64,000 nucleotides of DNA from Candidatus Avelusimicrobium intestinipullorum (GTDB lineage: Bacteria; Elusimicrobiota; Elusimicrobia; Elusimicrobiales; Elusimicrobiaceae), in NCBI GenBank assembly GCA_944324635.1, contig CALUXC010000002.1, forward strand, positions 62,001 through 126,000. Direction: 5' to 3'. Numbering within the stretch: the first letter of the stretch is position 1; each line of letters opens with the position of its first letter. Made by a program: the position numbers and the translations under genes. Below are positions 8,162 through 17,309 of this stretch, piece after piece. The notes beneath the pieces were generated by a model. That model had not been told where the DNA came from, searched no databases, and was given only the letters and a program-made list of their open reading frames with translations.

Positions 8162-9157
8162 CTATACCCGTACGGTTTGTTCTTTTCTGGCAGGCTCGGA
8201 GCCGCCTCCCGCCGAAGCCGGAACCGCCGGATTTTGCGGAATACAAAACCAGAAAACGGATCCTTGCCCCAAGCCGGCGCTTTCCACGCCAATCTGCCCG
8301 CCATGGGCATTGATAATTTCCTGCGCGATGGAAAGCCCCAAGCCCCAGCCTTGTTTTTTTAATGTGCGGTCATTGTCGGACTGGTGGAACTTTTGGAAGA
8401 TTTTTTCTTTTTCGCTGTGCAGGAGGCCCGGGCCGTTGTCCGACACCTTAAAAGTAAGCTGGCCGTCCAACACATAAAAACGGGCTTCTATGCTGCCGCC
8501 CTGCGGGGAAAATTTAATGGCGTTTCCAATCAAATTGCTAAGCACCTGCGAAATGCGGAAGCGGTCCGCCACCACGGTTACTTCGGCCGGATATTCACAC
8601 TTGCGCAAAAAGATGCCTTTCTTCTGGGCGTTAACGGTCTGCAAGGTAATGACGTCACTTAACAAGGCGTTAAAGTTAAAGGGCTGCACGTCCATCTTAA
8701 AACGGCCAGACTCTATCATGGAAATATCCATCAAATCGGCCATGAGCATATTCATATTGTCGGTCGCTTTGAGAATGTTGTTGAGGGCGATTTGGTCGTT
8801 ATTGCCGCCGCCCTGCGGGTTGTCCATCATCAGTACGGACGTAAACCCCTGAATGGAAGAAAGCGGCTGGCGCAGGTCGTGCGCGACGATGGACATAAAT
8901 TTGGAACGAATTTCGTTTAAGCGGTTGAGCTCCTGGTTGGACAAGCGCAACTTTTCCACCATGCTTTCCAGCACGTTTACTTTACCCGAAAGCTGCATTT
9001 GCAAGGTGGCGATTTGCTGTTGGTAATTGTGCTCGGCTTTCATGATGGTGCGCTTCATCTTTTTAAGCACAAATTTTTTCGTAATCCAATACGTCAGCAG
9101 CGACAGCGACGCCGCCACCAACAACGAATAAGACACCAAAATCTGCCATAAACTCAT
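8162..9157 (-). CDS. Membrane sensor histidine kinase, orphan
   Basis: 331 residues: one N-terminal membrane helix (about 5-25), a coiled-coil stretch (35-85), a HisKA domain with phosphoacceptor H93 in SIVAHDLRQPLSSIQGF, and a HATPase_c domain with N-box LSNLIGNAIKFSP, G1 DNGPGL and G2 GWGLGLSIA. There is no evident periplasmic sensor domain; the coiled coil follows the helix directly, so the input may come from a partner or from the membrane. No response regulator lies nearby. It lies 11 nt downstream of TsaC and may be cotranscribed with RsmI and TsaC. The start has AGGAGG upstream. Confidence 0.9.
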   Translation of the reverse strand: MSLWQILVSYSLLVAASLSLLTYWITKKFVLKKMKRTIMKAEHNYQQQIATLQMQLSGKVNVLESMVEKLRLSNQELNRLNEIRSKFMSIVAHDLRQPLSSIQGFTSVLMMDNPQGGGNNDQIALNNILKATDNMNMLMADLMDISMIESGRFKMDVQPFNFNALLSDVITLQTVNAQKKGIFLRKCEYPAEVTVVADRFRISQVLSNLIGNAIKFSPQGGSIEARFYVLDGQLTFKVSDNGPGLLHSEKEKIFQKFHQSDNDRTLKKQGWGLGLSIAQEIINAHGGQIGVESAGLGQGSVFWFCIPQNPAVPASAGGGSEPARKEQTVRV

Positions 9158-9168
9158 GAAAATCCTCC

Positions 9169-9810
9169 TTACTTGCTCACCAGCCGCCGGCCCATTGTTT
9201 CTTCCAGCGCTTGGCGGGATATTCCCCCCTCCCGCAAGAGCACCGGTTCGGCAAAGGTCAAATCCACCACGCTGGAAGCCGTCGGGCTGAGGGTTCCGCC
9301 CAAAAAGATAAAATCCACTTTTCCGTCAAAAGTTTTCAAAATGGTTTCTTCGTCCGTCAGCACTGGCTGGCCGTGCAAGTTGGCGCTGGTGCAGGCCATA
9401 GGCGCCTGCATGCGGGAAAGCAAATCCACCAAAAAATCGTTTCCGGGCACCCGCAGGCCTAATCCCGCAAACCCGCGGGAAAGCGGACGGCCTTCTTCGG
9501 TAGGGGGCAAAATGGCGGTTAAAGCGCCGGGCCAGTAGGCCTGGGCCAATTTTTCAGCCTCGGGCGAAAACTGCGCCACACGGCGCGCCTGAGAAAGGCT
9601 GCCCGTCAAAATTTGAAGAGGGGAAGTGGCCGGCCGCTCTTTAATGAGGTAAATGCTCTGAATGGCACTTTCACAAAAAGCGCCCGTACCAATGCCGTAC
9701 ACGGTGTCCGTAGGCAGTACGGCCACGGCCCCGCCGTCTATCGCGGCGGCGGCTTGGCGCGTCTGTTCGGGCGTCAGGTCAAGTGTCTTAAAAATATGGG
9801 TCCGGCTCAT
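9169..9810 (-). CDS. tsaC: L-threonylcarbamoyladenylate synthase
   Basis: 213 residues of the Sua5/YciO/YrdC family. It makes threonylcarbamoyl-AMP from threonine, bicarbonate and ATP, the first step of the t6A37 tRNA modification. Visible are AVLPTDTVYGIG, the KERP core (LIKERPATSPLQIL), PGALTAIL, LGLRVPG and the CTSANLHGQP loop. The start at 9810 is preferred over an upstream in-frame ATG at 9846 because AGGAGGAAG lies just before it; the gene then overlaps the end of rsmI by 23 nt. The partner genes tsaB and tsaE are at 17.7-18.9 kb; tsaD is not in the window. Confidence 0.92.
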   Translation of the reverse strand: MSRTHIFKTLDLTPEQTRQAAAAIDGGAVAVLPTDTVYGIGTGAFCESAIQSIYLIKERPATSPLQILTGSLSQARRVAQFSPEAEKLAQAYWPGALTAILPPTEEGRPLSRGFAGLGLRVPGNDFLVDLLSRMQAPMACTSANLHGQPVLTDEETILKTFDGKVDFIFLGGTLSPTASSVVDLTFAEPVLLREGGISRQALEETMGRRLVSK

Positions 9811-10498
9811 CTTCTTCCTCCTGGGGCGCCTGTTGGGCACGGTCAATAATCATCACAAATTCACCCTGCACTTTATTCTTTTTGCCCAATTCGGCGGCCA
9901 ATCCTTCCGCCGTACCGCGCAGCCATTCTTCATACACTTTAGAAAGTTCTCTGGCCAAAATGACAGGCGTATTTCCCCCCAACGTTTTGGCAATCAGCTC
10001 CAACATTTTCACCACGCGGTAAGGGGACTCGTAAATCACCACCGGGTGGTTTAACTCGTGGGCCGAAGCAATCAGTTTGGCGGCTTTGCCCGCCTTTCGG
10101 GGCAAAAAGCCCAAAAACGTAAAGGCGCCGCCCGTAATTCCCGCCCCGGCCAAGGCACACGCCACCGCACTGGGGCCAGGCAGAGAGGATACTTTTATCC
10201 CCGCGGCCACCGCCTCTTTCACCAATTTCCAGCCCGGGTCGGAAATACAGGGGGTTCCACAGTCGGACACTAACGCGCAGGTTTTGCCGCTTTTGAGGGC
10301 TTCCAAACAGCGGGCTACGGAACGGTCGTCATTTTCGTTATAGCGGTACGTTGGTTTGGAAATGCCAAAGTGGGAAAGCAAAATCTGGGTGCGGCGCGTA
10401 TCTTCGCACAAAACGGCATCTGCGGTTTTGAGCGTTTCCAAAGCGCGCAGGGTAATGTCCTGCAAATTGCCGATAGGCGTGGGAACAATATAGAGCAT
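9788..10498 (-). CDS. rsmI: 16S rRNA (cytidine-1402-2'-O)-methyltransferase
   Basis: 236 residues of the tetrapyrrole methylase fold. N-terminal LYIVPTPIGNLQDITLRAL, CEDTRRTQILL, SDCGTPCISDPG and SLPGPSAV are hallmark RsmI motifs; the C-terminal part has the conserved ESPYRV and ARELSKVYEEW stretches. It methylates the ribose of C1402 in the decoding centre. A TATACT box lies on the minus strand at 10507-10512, only 8 nt before the ATG, and no ribosome binding site is seen, so the message may be leaderless. It is probably the first gene of rsmI-tsaC-histidine kinase. Confidence 0.94.
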   Translation of the reverse strand: MLYIVPTPIGNLQDITLRALETLKTADAVLCEDTRRTQILLSHFGISKPTYRYNENDDRSVARCLEALKSGKTCALVSDCGTPCISDPGWKLVKEAVAAGIKVSSLPGPSAVACALAGAGITGGAFTFLGFLPRKAGKAAKLIASAHELNHPVVIYESPYRVVKMLELIAKTLGGNTPVILARELSKVYEEWLRGTAEGLAAELGKKNKVQGEFVMIIDRAQQAPQEEEDEPDPYF

Positions 10499-10643
10499 AT
10501 AGTAAGAGTATATAAAATAGCGGGGCAGGGCAACAGGCCGCTATAGAAGGAAGAAATAAAAATCACAAATACAGGGGTGTTTTTTTGTAAAATAATAATT
10601 TGTTATTTATTTCAAAAAAGCACAGAGGAAATACAGAAAAGAA

Positions 10644-12110
10644 ATGTCTAAAATTCTGTCCAAAATCAAACTCAACACTTTCGCCATCATTTTATCCATC
10701 GTGGCGATTGTAGCCGCGCTGACGTGGATTGTACCCAGCGGCGCGTATGACAAAATGGACGTGGACGGCCGCCAGGTCGTCGTCGCCGGGACGTATCACT
10801 CCGTACCGGCCAACCCCCAAGGTTTGTTTGACGTTTTGCAAGCCCCCATTAAAGGGTTTTCCAATACGGCGGAAGTAATCGTGTTCCTGCTGGTAATCGG
10901 CGGTGTGTTGGCCGTCGTGGAAAAAACAGGCGCCATTGCCGCCGGCATTCAGGCCGCCAGTCATTTCTTCCAGCGCAAGCCGAACTTGCGTTTTATGTTT
11001 ATTCCGCTGGGAGTAATTGTATTTTCGTTGTGCGGCGCTACCTTTGGTATGTGCGAAGAAGCGCTTATTTTTATTCCCATTTTTATTCCGCTGGCCCTCT
11101 CGCTGGGGTACGACTCCGCCCTGGGAACGGCCATTCCGTTCATCGGTGCGGGCGTGGGTTTTGCCGCGGCGTTTACGAACCCGTTTACCGTGGGTATCGC
11201 CCAAGGAATTGCGCAAGTGCCGTTATACTCGGGCATTGGATACCGCTTTATCATCTGGATTATCTGCACCACGGTAGTCATCAGCTGGTTAAGCGTATAT
11301 GCGCGCAAAATCCGCAAGGACCCCACCAAAAGCTTAACGTACGAATTTGATATTGAAAAACGCAAAGAACTAAAGCTTAATAAAGAAGAAACCCGCATGA
11401 CCCGCCGCCAGAAACTGGTGTTGGTGGCATTCGGATTGGGTATGCTGACGCTGATTGCGGGCGTACTTAAACCGCAGCTGTGCTCCATGATTAAAGGCCT
11501 GTGGGGCGTGGACCTGATGGAAATGCTTCACCTGGAAGAAAGCGGCTGGTATATCACCGAAATTGCGGCTTTGTTCCTGGGCGTAGGCTTCCTGTGCGGA
11601 TTTTTGGGCAAAATGAGCATGCAGAAATTTACGGACGCCTTCTTTGACGGCGTGCGCGGCATGGCCGAAATTGCCATGCTATTGTGCTTTGCCCAGGCGA
11701 TTGTGATTATTGCCAACAACGGCCATATCTTAGACACCATGCTTAACTGGATGTCCTCCGCCATTCGCCACCTGCACCCGGTATGCGCTTCGTGGGCGGC
11801 CATGATGTTGCAGACCGTTATTGATTTCTTTATTCCTTCCGGCTCCGGCAAGGCCGTGCTGACCATGCCCATTTTGGCCCCGCTGGCCGACCTTATCGGC
11901 ATTACGCGCCAAACGATGGTGCTGGCCTTCCAGTTGGGCGGAAGCTGGATGAACATGATTATCCCTACCGACCCCGTCACCATTGCGGCTATCGGTTTTG
12001 CGCGCATTGCGTATCCGAAATGGCTTAAATGGATGTTGCCTTTGTTGGTAGTGATGTATTTGCTGTCGTTTTTGCTGCTCGTTCCGCCGTATTTTATGAA
12101 GTGGCAATAA
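10644..12110 (+). CDS. YfcC-family (DcuC superfamily) permease, copy 1
   Basis: 488 residues with about 12 hydrophobic segments. The opening ALTWIVPSGAYDKMDVDGR, the GMCEEALIFIPIFIPLALSLGYDS block and SGSGKAVLTMPILAPLADLIGITRQ near the end are typical of the YfcC family (PF03606). Members are inner membrane carriers whose substrates are mostly unproven (basic amino acids or C4-dicarboxylates are suggested). It is about half identical by eye to the next gene (12230), so the pair is an old tandem duplication; copy 1 has about 25 extra residues around 260-300. A terminator separates the two. Confidence 0.87.
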   Translation: MSKILSKIKLNTFAIILSIVAIVAALTWIVPSGAYDKMDVDGRQVVVAGTYHSVPANPQGLFDVLQAPIKGFSNTAEVIVFLLVIGGVLAVVEKTGAIAAGIQAASHFFQRKPNLRFMFIPLGVIVFSLCGATFGMCEEALIFIPIFIPLALSLGYDSALGTAIPFIGAGVGFAAAFTNPFTVGIAQGIAQVPLYSGIGYRFIIWIICTTVVISWLSVYARKIRKDPTKSLTYEFDIEKRKELKLNKEETRMTRRQKLVLVAFGLGMLTLIAGVLKPQLCSMIKGLWGVDLMEMLHLEESGWYITEIAALFLGVGFLCGFLGKMSMQKFTDAFFDGVRGMAEIAMLLCFAQAIVIIANNGHILDTMLNWMSSAIRHLHPVCASWAAMMLQTVIDFFIPSGSGKAVLTMPILAPLADLIGITRQTMVLAFQLGGSWMNMIIPTDPVTIAAIGFARIAYPKWLKWMLPLLVVMYLLSFLLLVPPYFMKWQ

Positions 12111-12114
12111 TTTT

Positions 12115-12176
12115 TGCGTCCCGCCGCATTTTTGGGCAAAAAAAGCCCTTGTTTGAGCCGGCGGGACGTTTTTTTG
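12115..12176 (+). terminator. Intrinsic terminator after permease copy 1
   Basis: GCGTCCCGCCG pairs with the later CGGCGGGACG, enclosing a smaller GGGC...GCCC hairpin, and a run of seven T follows at about 12169-12175. Confidence 0.75.
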
Positions 12177-12229
12177 CGTTCTTAACGCAGAAAAATATGT
12201 CGTATAAAAAAAGAGGAAAACAAAACTAA

Positions 12230-13624
12230 ATGAAAAAAATGCTGTGCAACACCTACTTTTTGGTGTTCTCCATTATGGTGTTTGTGGCCGCACTGACGTG
12301 GATCGTCCCCTCCGGCCTGTACGAACGCGTGGAACAAGACGGACGCACCTATGCCGTGGCTGGTTCTTACCATGCCGTGGACAAAAACCCGCAAAGCATT
12401 GGTGATATTTTATCCGCCCCCGTAGAAGGATTCACGCAATGCGCGGAAATCATCGCGTTTATTTTGGTGGTAGGAGCCCTGTTCACGATTATTGAACGCA
12501 CGGGCGCCATCAATACGCTTATTAAGAAAGTCAGCTTTTTCTTTGCCAACAGGCCGCGGTATAAGAAGTTTTTTATTCCCGTGTGCATGTTCCTGTTCTC
12601 CCTATGCGGGGCAATGTTTGGAATGGAAGAAGAAACGCTTATTTTTATTCCCATTTTCATTCCGCTGGCCCTCTCGCTGGGGTACGACACCGTAATCGGC
12701 TTGTCCATTCCGTTCATCGGGGCGTTTACGGGCTTTTCGTCCGCGTTTGTTAACCCGTTTACCGTGGGTATCGCGCAAACCATTGCCCAGCTGCCCATGT
12801 ATTCCGGCTGGCAGTACCGCGTGGTGATTTGGTTCATTTTCACCTCGGTCGTGGCGGGCTTTTTCACCTGGTACGGCGAACGCGTGCGCAAGAACCCCAC
12901 CAAAAGCTTAACCTATAAAATGGATTTGGAAAAACGCGCCGAATTAAAAATCATCAACGACGTGGTGGTGGACAGTTCTTTCCGCCTCACGCGCGCACAC
13001 AAAATGGTGATTGCTTCGTTTATTTTGGGCATGGGCATTTTGTTCTACGGCGTAATCCGCTATCAGTGGTACATGATTGAAATCGCCGCCGTATTCTTGG
13101 GCGTTTCCATTGCCAGCGCCTATTTTGGCAAGCTGACCCTGGACCAAACCACCGACGCTTTCATTGACGGTGCCAAATCCATGATCAGCGTGTGTATTTT
13201 AATGGCTTTGGCGCGCTCTATCGTCATCGTCGCCACGAACGGGCACATTTTGGACACGTTCCTGCACGCCATGACCCAAAGCGTGGGCAACCTGCACCCG
13301 ATTTTGGCCTCTCAAGCGATGTTCGTCATTCAGACGATTCTGAACTTCTTTATCGCTTCGGGTTCCGGCCAAGCCGTGCTGACCATGCCCATCATGGTGC
13401 CGCTGGGGGATTTGGTGAACGTTTCCCGCCAAACCGTCATTTTGGCTTATCAATTTGGCGAAGGCTGGGGCAACCCCATCATTCCCACCGCACCCGTTAC
13501 CATGGGGGCGCTGGCCCTGGCGGGGATATCGTACCCGGTGTGGGTAAAGTGGTTTTTGAAACTGGAAATTATCCTGGTGACACTTTCCCTACTGCTTCTT
13601 ATCCCGGCATATTATATTTGGTAA
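12230..13624 (+). CDS. YfcC-family (DcuC superfamily) permease, copy 2
   Basis: 464 residues, the second member of the tandem pair. Shared blocks with copy 1 include ALTWIVPSGLYERVEQDGR, GMEEETLIFIPIFIPLALSLGYD, NPFTVGIAQTIAQLPMYSG, RKNPTKSLTY and SGSGQAVLTMPIMVPLGDL. Substitutions in the signature loops (GEGWGNPIIPTAPVTM against GGSWMNMIIPTDPVTI) suggest a different substrate. The start is the ATG at 12230 with AGAGG about 14 nt upstream. It is an inner membrane carrier; substrate unknown. Confidence 0.87.
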   Translation: MKKMLCNTYFLVFSIMVFVAALTWIVPSGLYERVEQDGRTYAVAGSYHAVDKNPQSIGDILSAPVEGFTQCAEIIAFILVVGALFTIIERTGAINTLIKKVSFFFANRPRYKKFFIPVCMFLFSLCGAMFGMEEETLIFIPIFIPLALSLGYDTVIGLSIPFIGAFTGFSSAFVNPFTVGIAQTIAQLPMYSGWQYRVVIWFIFTSVVAGFFTWYGERVRKNPTKSLTYKMDLEKRAELKIINDVVVDSSFRLTRAHKMVIASFILGMGILFYGVIRYQWYMIEIAAVFLGVSIASAYFGKLTLDQTTDAFIDGAKSMISVCILMALARSIVIVATNGHILDTFLHAMTQSVGNLHPILASQAMFVIQTILNFFIASGSGQAVLTMPIMVPLGDLVNVSRQTVILAYQFGEGWGNPIIPTAPVTMGALALAGISYPVWVKWFLKLEIILVTLSLLLLIPAYYIW

Positions 13625-13633
13625 AATAAACAT

Positions 13634-13662
13634 AAGCCCCTTGGCCCGCCAAGGGGCTTTTT
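13634..13662 (+). terminator. Intrinsic terminator
   Basis: AAGCCCCTTGG and CCAAGGGGCTT pair around a short CCCG loop, and T residues follow. It stands only 16 nt before the next start codon. Confidence 0.85.
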
Positions 13663-13677
13663 GAAACCCAAACCATT

Positions 13678-15105
13678 ATGTTAAACGAACTGAAAACCGT
13701 TTCCTATTTTCACGCCGCCGACTGGGCCGTATTTTTTGCCGTTTTGGCCGCCACGGCCGCCGCGGCCATATACGGGAACAACCGCCTCAAAAAAAAACAA
13801 CCAGGCAAAGACTTAAGCGTGCTGGATTATCTGCTGATGGGCCGCCAGCTGACGCTGCCCTTATTCGTGGCCACGCTGGTGGCTACGTGGTACGGCGGGA
13901 TTTTTGGCGTAAACGAGATTACGTTTAACTATGGTATTTACAACTTTGTTACCCAAGGCTTTTTCTGGTACGTGGCCTATTTGATTTTTGCCTTTTTTAT
14001 TGCGGGCAAAGTGGCCAAATACCGCTCCATGACCCTGCCGGACTTAACCGAGCAAATGTTCGGCCCCAAATCTGCCAAAGTGGCCGCCTTGTTTACGTTT
14101 TTCTACATCACGCCCGTGGCCTATGTGTTAAGCTTGGGTATGTTTTTGCATATGGTGTTTGGCATTGGGGTACTGCCCGGCATGGCCATAGGCACGCTGT
14201 TTGCGGGGCTATATACGGCGTGGGGCGGGTTTCGCTCGGTCGTATTCTCGGATTTGGTGCAATTTTTTGTGATGTGCAGCGCCGTACTGCTGGTGGTGAT
14301 ATTCTCGGTAAGCACTTTTGGCGGAATGGGCTTTTTGAAAGCCAATTTGCCGCCGTCGCACTTTACGATAACGGGCGGCAATTCGTGGTTAAACACGCTT
14401 ATTTGGGGGTTTATCGCCCTGTCTACGCTTATTGACCCCAGCTTTTACCAACGCTGTTTTGCGGCCAAGAGCCCGTCCGTCGTTAAAAAAGGGGTACTGA
14501 TTTCCACCCTTATCTGGTTCTGCTTTGATTTATGCACTACCGCCGGCTCCTTATACGCGCGGGCCCTGCTGCCCCAAGCCGAGCCGGGACAGGCGTACTT
14601 TTTCTATTCCATTCAGTTGCTTCCCGCAGGGTTAAGAGGTTTTTTTGTGGCGGGGATATTGTCCATCATTTTATCCACGCTAAACTCCTTTTTGTTTATC
14701 GCGTCCAACACGCTTAGCTTTGACTTGCTGCGAAACCGCTTCAAAAATGTGGTGCTTTCCAACCGCATTTCCATTTTTGCCGTAGGGATATTGGCCATTG
14801 GCATGGCACACTTATTTCACGGCAGTTTTAAGGAAATTTGGCTGGTGTTGGGGTCGTACTTTTCGGCCTGCTTATTGGTGCCGATTTTGATGGGATACCT
14901 TTCCCCGGGAAGAATTGGGGACAGGCTGTTTGTCTTTTCGTCCTTGGCCAGTGCCGCCGCCATGACGGCCTGGCGGTTCGTGCGCAAACACGAGGTGCTG
15001 GAAGCGGTGGACCCCTTTTACATTGGCGTAGCGACGGGACTGATTATTTTAATTTTATGCCGTCGGAGAAGAAATGAAAATATCGCGCGCATTACTTATC
15101 GGTAA
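13678..15105 (+). CDS. Sodium:solute symporter (SSS family)
   Basis: 475 residues with about 12-13 hydrophobic helices. The region LLMGRQLTLPLFVATLVATWYGG is the SSS TM1 pattern (substrate/sodium site), and GLYTAWGGFRSVVFSDLVQFFVM is the conserved TM5 motif of the PutP/PanF family. It is an inner membrane sodium-coupled uptake carrier; substrate not deducible. No clear ribosome binding site precedes the ATG, which follows the upstream terminator by 16 nt. The 3' end overlaps the thiamine pyrophosphokinase gene by 32 nt in another frame, so a link to thiamine or a precursor is possible but unproven. Confidence 0.88.
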   Translation: MLNELKTVSYFHAADWAVFFAVLAATAAAAIYGNNRLKKKQPGKDLSVLDYLLMGRQLTLPLFVATLVATWYGGIFGVNEITFNYGIYNFVTQGFFWYVAYLIFAFFIAGKVAKYRSMTLPDLTEQMFGPKSAKVAALFTFFYITPVAYVLSLGMFLHMVFGIGVLPGMAIGTLFAGLYTAWGGFRSVVFSDLVQFFVMCSAVLLVVIFSVSTFGGMGFLKANLPPSHFTITGGNSWLNTLIWGFIALSTLIDPSFYQRCFAAKSPSVVKKGVLISTLIWFCFDLCTTAGSLYARALLPQAEPGQAYFFYSIQLLPAGLRGFFVAGILSIILSTLNSFLFIASNTLSFDLLRNRFKNVVLSNRISIFAVGILAIGMAHLFHGSFKEIWLVLGSYFSACLLVPILMGYLSPGRIGDRLFVFSSLASAAAMTAWRFVRKHEVLEAVDPFYIGVATGLIILILCRRRRNENIARITYR

Positions 15106-15703
15106 CGGGCAGACGCTCCCGTCCGAATTCATCAAAACGCTGGCCCAAACGGCTGACCTTATCGTAGCGGCCGACGGCGGGGCAGACCGCGCGCTGGAAG
15201 CGGGCCTAACGCCAAACGTGATTATCGGCGACTTGGACTCCGTATCCGAAGCGGCTAAAAAAGCCGTTCCGTCCGAAAATTTAATTTTTGTAAACAATCA
15301 AAACAATACGGACTTGGAAAAAGCCCTGGACTGGCTCTGCGCGCAAGGCGCCGCCGCCTGCACCCTGGCCGGCTTTTTAGGCGGCAGATGGGATTTTACG
15401 CTCGGGAATTTCCTTTCCGCCGTTCCTTACGCTTCCAAAATGGATTTAACCTTTGCCGGCGAAAACTGGAATTTTTATCCGCTCCAGCACCGCCGCCGCT
15501 TTGCCTGCAAGCCGGGCAAACGAGTAAGCCTTATTCCGCTTAAAACCTGCACCGGGGTCAGCCTGCAAGGCCTCAAATACCCCCTGCAAAATGCCCGCTT
15601 GAAACTGGGCGGAACGGGCCGCACCTTAAGCAACGAAACCGTCGGCAACTCATTTTGCGTGGACATTAAAAGCGGTTTTTTGCTGGTGTACGCCGAAAAA
15701 TAA
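15074..15703 (+). CDS. thiN: Thiamine pyrophosphokinase
   Basis: 209 residues. The enzyme transfers pyrophosphate from ATP to thiamine. Conserved motifs are AADGGADRAL, IGDLDSVSE, the NNQNNTDLEKAL substrate loop, GFLGGRWDFTLGN, and the C-terminal beta-domain with LSNETVGNSFCVDI. The start at 15074 has GGAGAAG just before it within the symporter gene. The 32-nt overlap suggests translational coupling with the SSS carrier; if so the carrier may import thiamine. No TPP riboswitch was seen upstream. Confidence 0.92.
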   Translation: MKISRALLIGNGQTLPSEFIKTLAQTADLIVAADGGADRALEAGLTPNVIIGDLDSVSEAAKKAVPSENLIFVNNQNNTDLEKALDWLCAQGAAACTLAGFLGGRWDFTLGNFLSAVPYASKMDLTFAGENWNFYPLQHRRRFACKPGKRVSLIPLKTCTGVSLQGLKYPLQNARLKLGGTGRTLSNETVGNSFCVDIKSGFLLVYAEK

Positions 15704-15717
15704 TTTTTCCGTCCCAT

Positions 15718-15745
15718 AAAAAACCGCGCCTAAAGCGCGGTTTTT
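15718..15745. terminator. Bidirectional intrinsic terminator
   Basis: AAAAAACCGCGC and GCGCGGTTTTT pair around a TAAA-type loop, between the convergent thiN and TPR genes. Confidence 0.9.
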
Positions 15746-15758
15746 AATTGAAAAGGGT

Positions 15759-17309
15759 TTACTTGGCTGGCGGCAATTTGCGGTATAATTTTTCCGCTTC
15801 TTTAATTTCTTTATAAGACATTTCCAAATAGCGGCGTGCACCGTCCATATCCCCCAGCTCAAACAGTACCGCCCCCAAATGGTAGGCAATATCCGCATTG
15901 GCCTGGAGCGTTTCCAGCGGGATAGAACGCAACAGTTCGGCCGCATCTTGCAAATTGCCCCGTTTGAAATACACCCAGGCTTGGGTATCTATGAAAGAAT
16001 TATCGTCCGGGTTGACGGCCAGCGCACGGGCGATGTATTCGGAAGCGTCGTCCAAGCGCAGGCCGCGCTGAGCCAGCGAATAGGCATACAGGTTAAGGGC
16101 CGGGGCATTGTTGGGGTTTCTCTCCAGCAAAATTTCCAACTGCGAGTCCATTTGCTTATATTTTTTCAAGCTTTCCAACGTAAAAGCGTATTGCAGGCGG
16201 GCTTCGTCATAAGTGGAATTGGTTTCCAACAGTTTTCCCAATACGCGGGCCGCTTTTTTATAAGCTTTCCGTTCGTTTAGCGCCAAAGCATAAAAATAGG
16301 CGATTTCCACATTCCCTTCAAATTTTTTGTACGCCTGTTCCAGGTTTTTAAGGCTTTCCTCGGGTCGGTTCAAGCGCTGCAGATAAAAGCTGACCTGCAG
16401 CCATTTGGAAGAAGAGCGGTCGTAATCCGCGGAGTCTTTCAAATAGCCAATGGCGCGGGAATAATCCCCTTTCTCTTCGGCCAGCAAGGCCAAAAAATAG
16501 GCGGAAGGCACATCGCCGTTGTCATCTGCTTTGGCTTTCAAAAAATACGCCTCCGCCTTGGGCCAATCTTTTACCAACAAAAATACCGACGCCATACGCG
16601 AGAGCGTGCCCGCATTGGCATACCCCATTTTTTCCAGCTCTTCAAATTCGTGCAGCATCAAAAAGTATTGGGACTTTTTCTCATACACTTCCCCACGCCC
16701 CAAACGGGCCTGCGGGTTGGAAGGGTCCGCCTCTACGGCTTTATTGTAATACGAAAGAGCTTTATCTAATTGATTGGCGCGTTTGTAGAGGGTGCCAATT
16801 TCGGTGTAGATATCGGAAGTTAAAGACGGATACTGCTGGGCCAAAGAAAGCAATTTTTCAACGGCCTGGTCCAAATCCGTTACGGACAAAAGAAGCACAT
16901 ACTGATACAAAATACGCACATTGTCCGGCTCCAGCTTAAGGGCTTTTTCATACGCCTCTCCGGCCTCTTCCAAACGGCCTTTTTTCCATTGATATGCGGC
17001 GTACACCATCCAGTCTTCGGCTTCATTTTTCCCTTGGGAAATAAAATCCGCATAAGCGTCCGCTCGGGCGGGGGTACCGTCCGCCAGGGCCTGCGAAACG
17101 AGGAGACGTTTGAGGTATTTGGAATCGGGGTGTAAGGCAAGGGTTTTTTCCAGCTCGTCAAACGCATGCGGGTCTTCCGAGCGCTGGGCATAAACGGATT
17201 TCAAAAACTGATTAAACAGGCGTGCTTCCTGTTTGCTTTCGGGGTTGAGCGAAAGCGCAAACGCGGGCGAAACGGCCAGCAAGGCGGCTAACAATACAAA
17301 TTTTCTCAT
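15759..17309 (-). CDS. Secreted tetratricopeptide-repeat protein
   Basis: 516 residues. An N-terminal signal peptide (MRKFVLLAALLAVSPAFA) is followed by about 13 TPR-like helical pairs over residues 40-510, with repeated A-Y-PD patterns such as EAYEKALKLEPDNVRI, LSYYNKAVEADPSNPQA and ALAVNPDDNSFIDTQAWVYFKRG. The last repeats resemble the Gram-negative TPR proteins with a HDSFGW-like turn (NSFIDTQAW). It is probably a periplasmic scaffold or assembly factor. The ATG at 17309 overlaps the rimI stop; an in-frame TTG at 17315 is less likely. It is the last gene of the operon that begins at 19985. Confidence 0.85.
   Translation of the reverse strand: MRKFVLLAALLAVSPAFALSLNPESKQEARLFNQFLKSVYAQRSEDPHAFDELEKTLALHPDSKYLKRLLVSQALADGTPARADAYADFISQGKNEAEDWMVYAAYQWKKGRLEEAGEAYEKALKLEPDNVRILYQYVLLLSVTDLDQAVEKLLSLAQQYPSLTSDIYTEIGTLYKRANQLDKALSYYNKAVEADPSNPQARLGRGEVYEKKSQYFLMLHEFEELEKMGYANAGTLSRMASVFLLVKDWPKAEAYFLKAKADDNGDVPSAYFLALLAEEKGDYSRAIGYLKDSADYDRSSSKWLQVSFYLQRLNRPEESLKNLEQAYKKFEGNVEIAYFYALALNERKAYKKAARVLGKLLETNSTYDEARLQYAFTLESLKKYKQMDSQLEILLERNPNNAPALNLYAYSLAQRGLRLDDASEYIARALAVNPDDNSFIDTQAWVYFKRGNLQDAAELLRSIPLETLQANADIAYHLGAVLFELGDMDGARRYLEMSYKEIKEAEKLYRKLPPAK

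Noticed and set aside
7950..8477. Plus-strand frame of 175 residues crossing the RNase P RNA and the histidine kinase
   Set aside because: It crosses rnpB, the terminator and the antisense side of the kinase gene, which explain the sequence fully.
15074..15703. TPP riboswitch ahead of thiN
   Set aside because: The gene starts inside the symporter gene, and no CTGAGA-type thi-box fold was found upstream.
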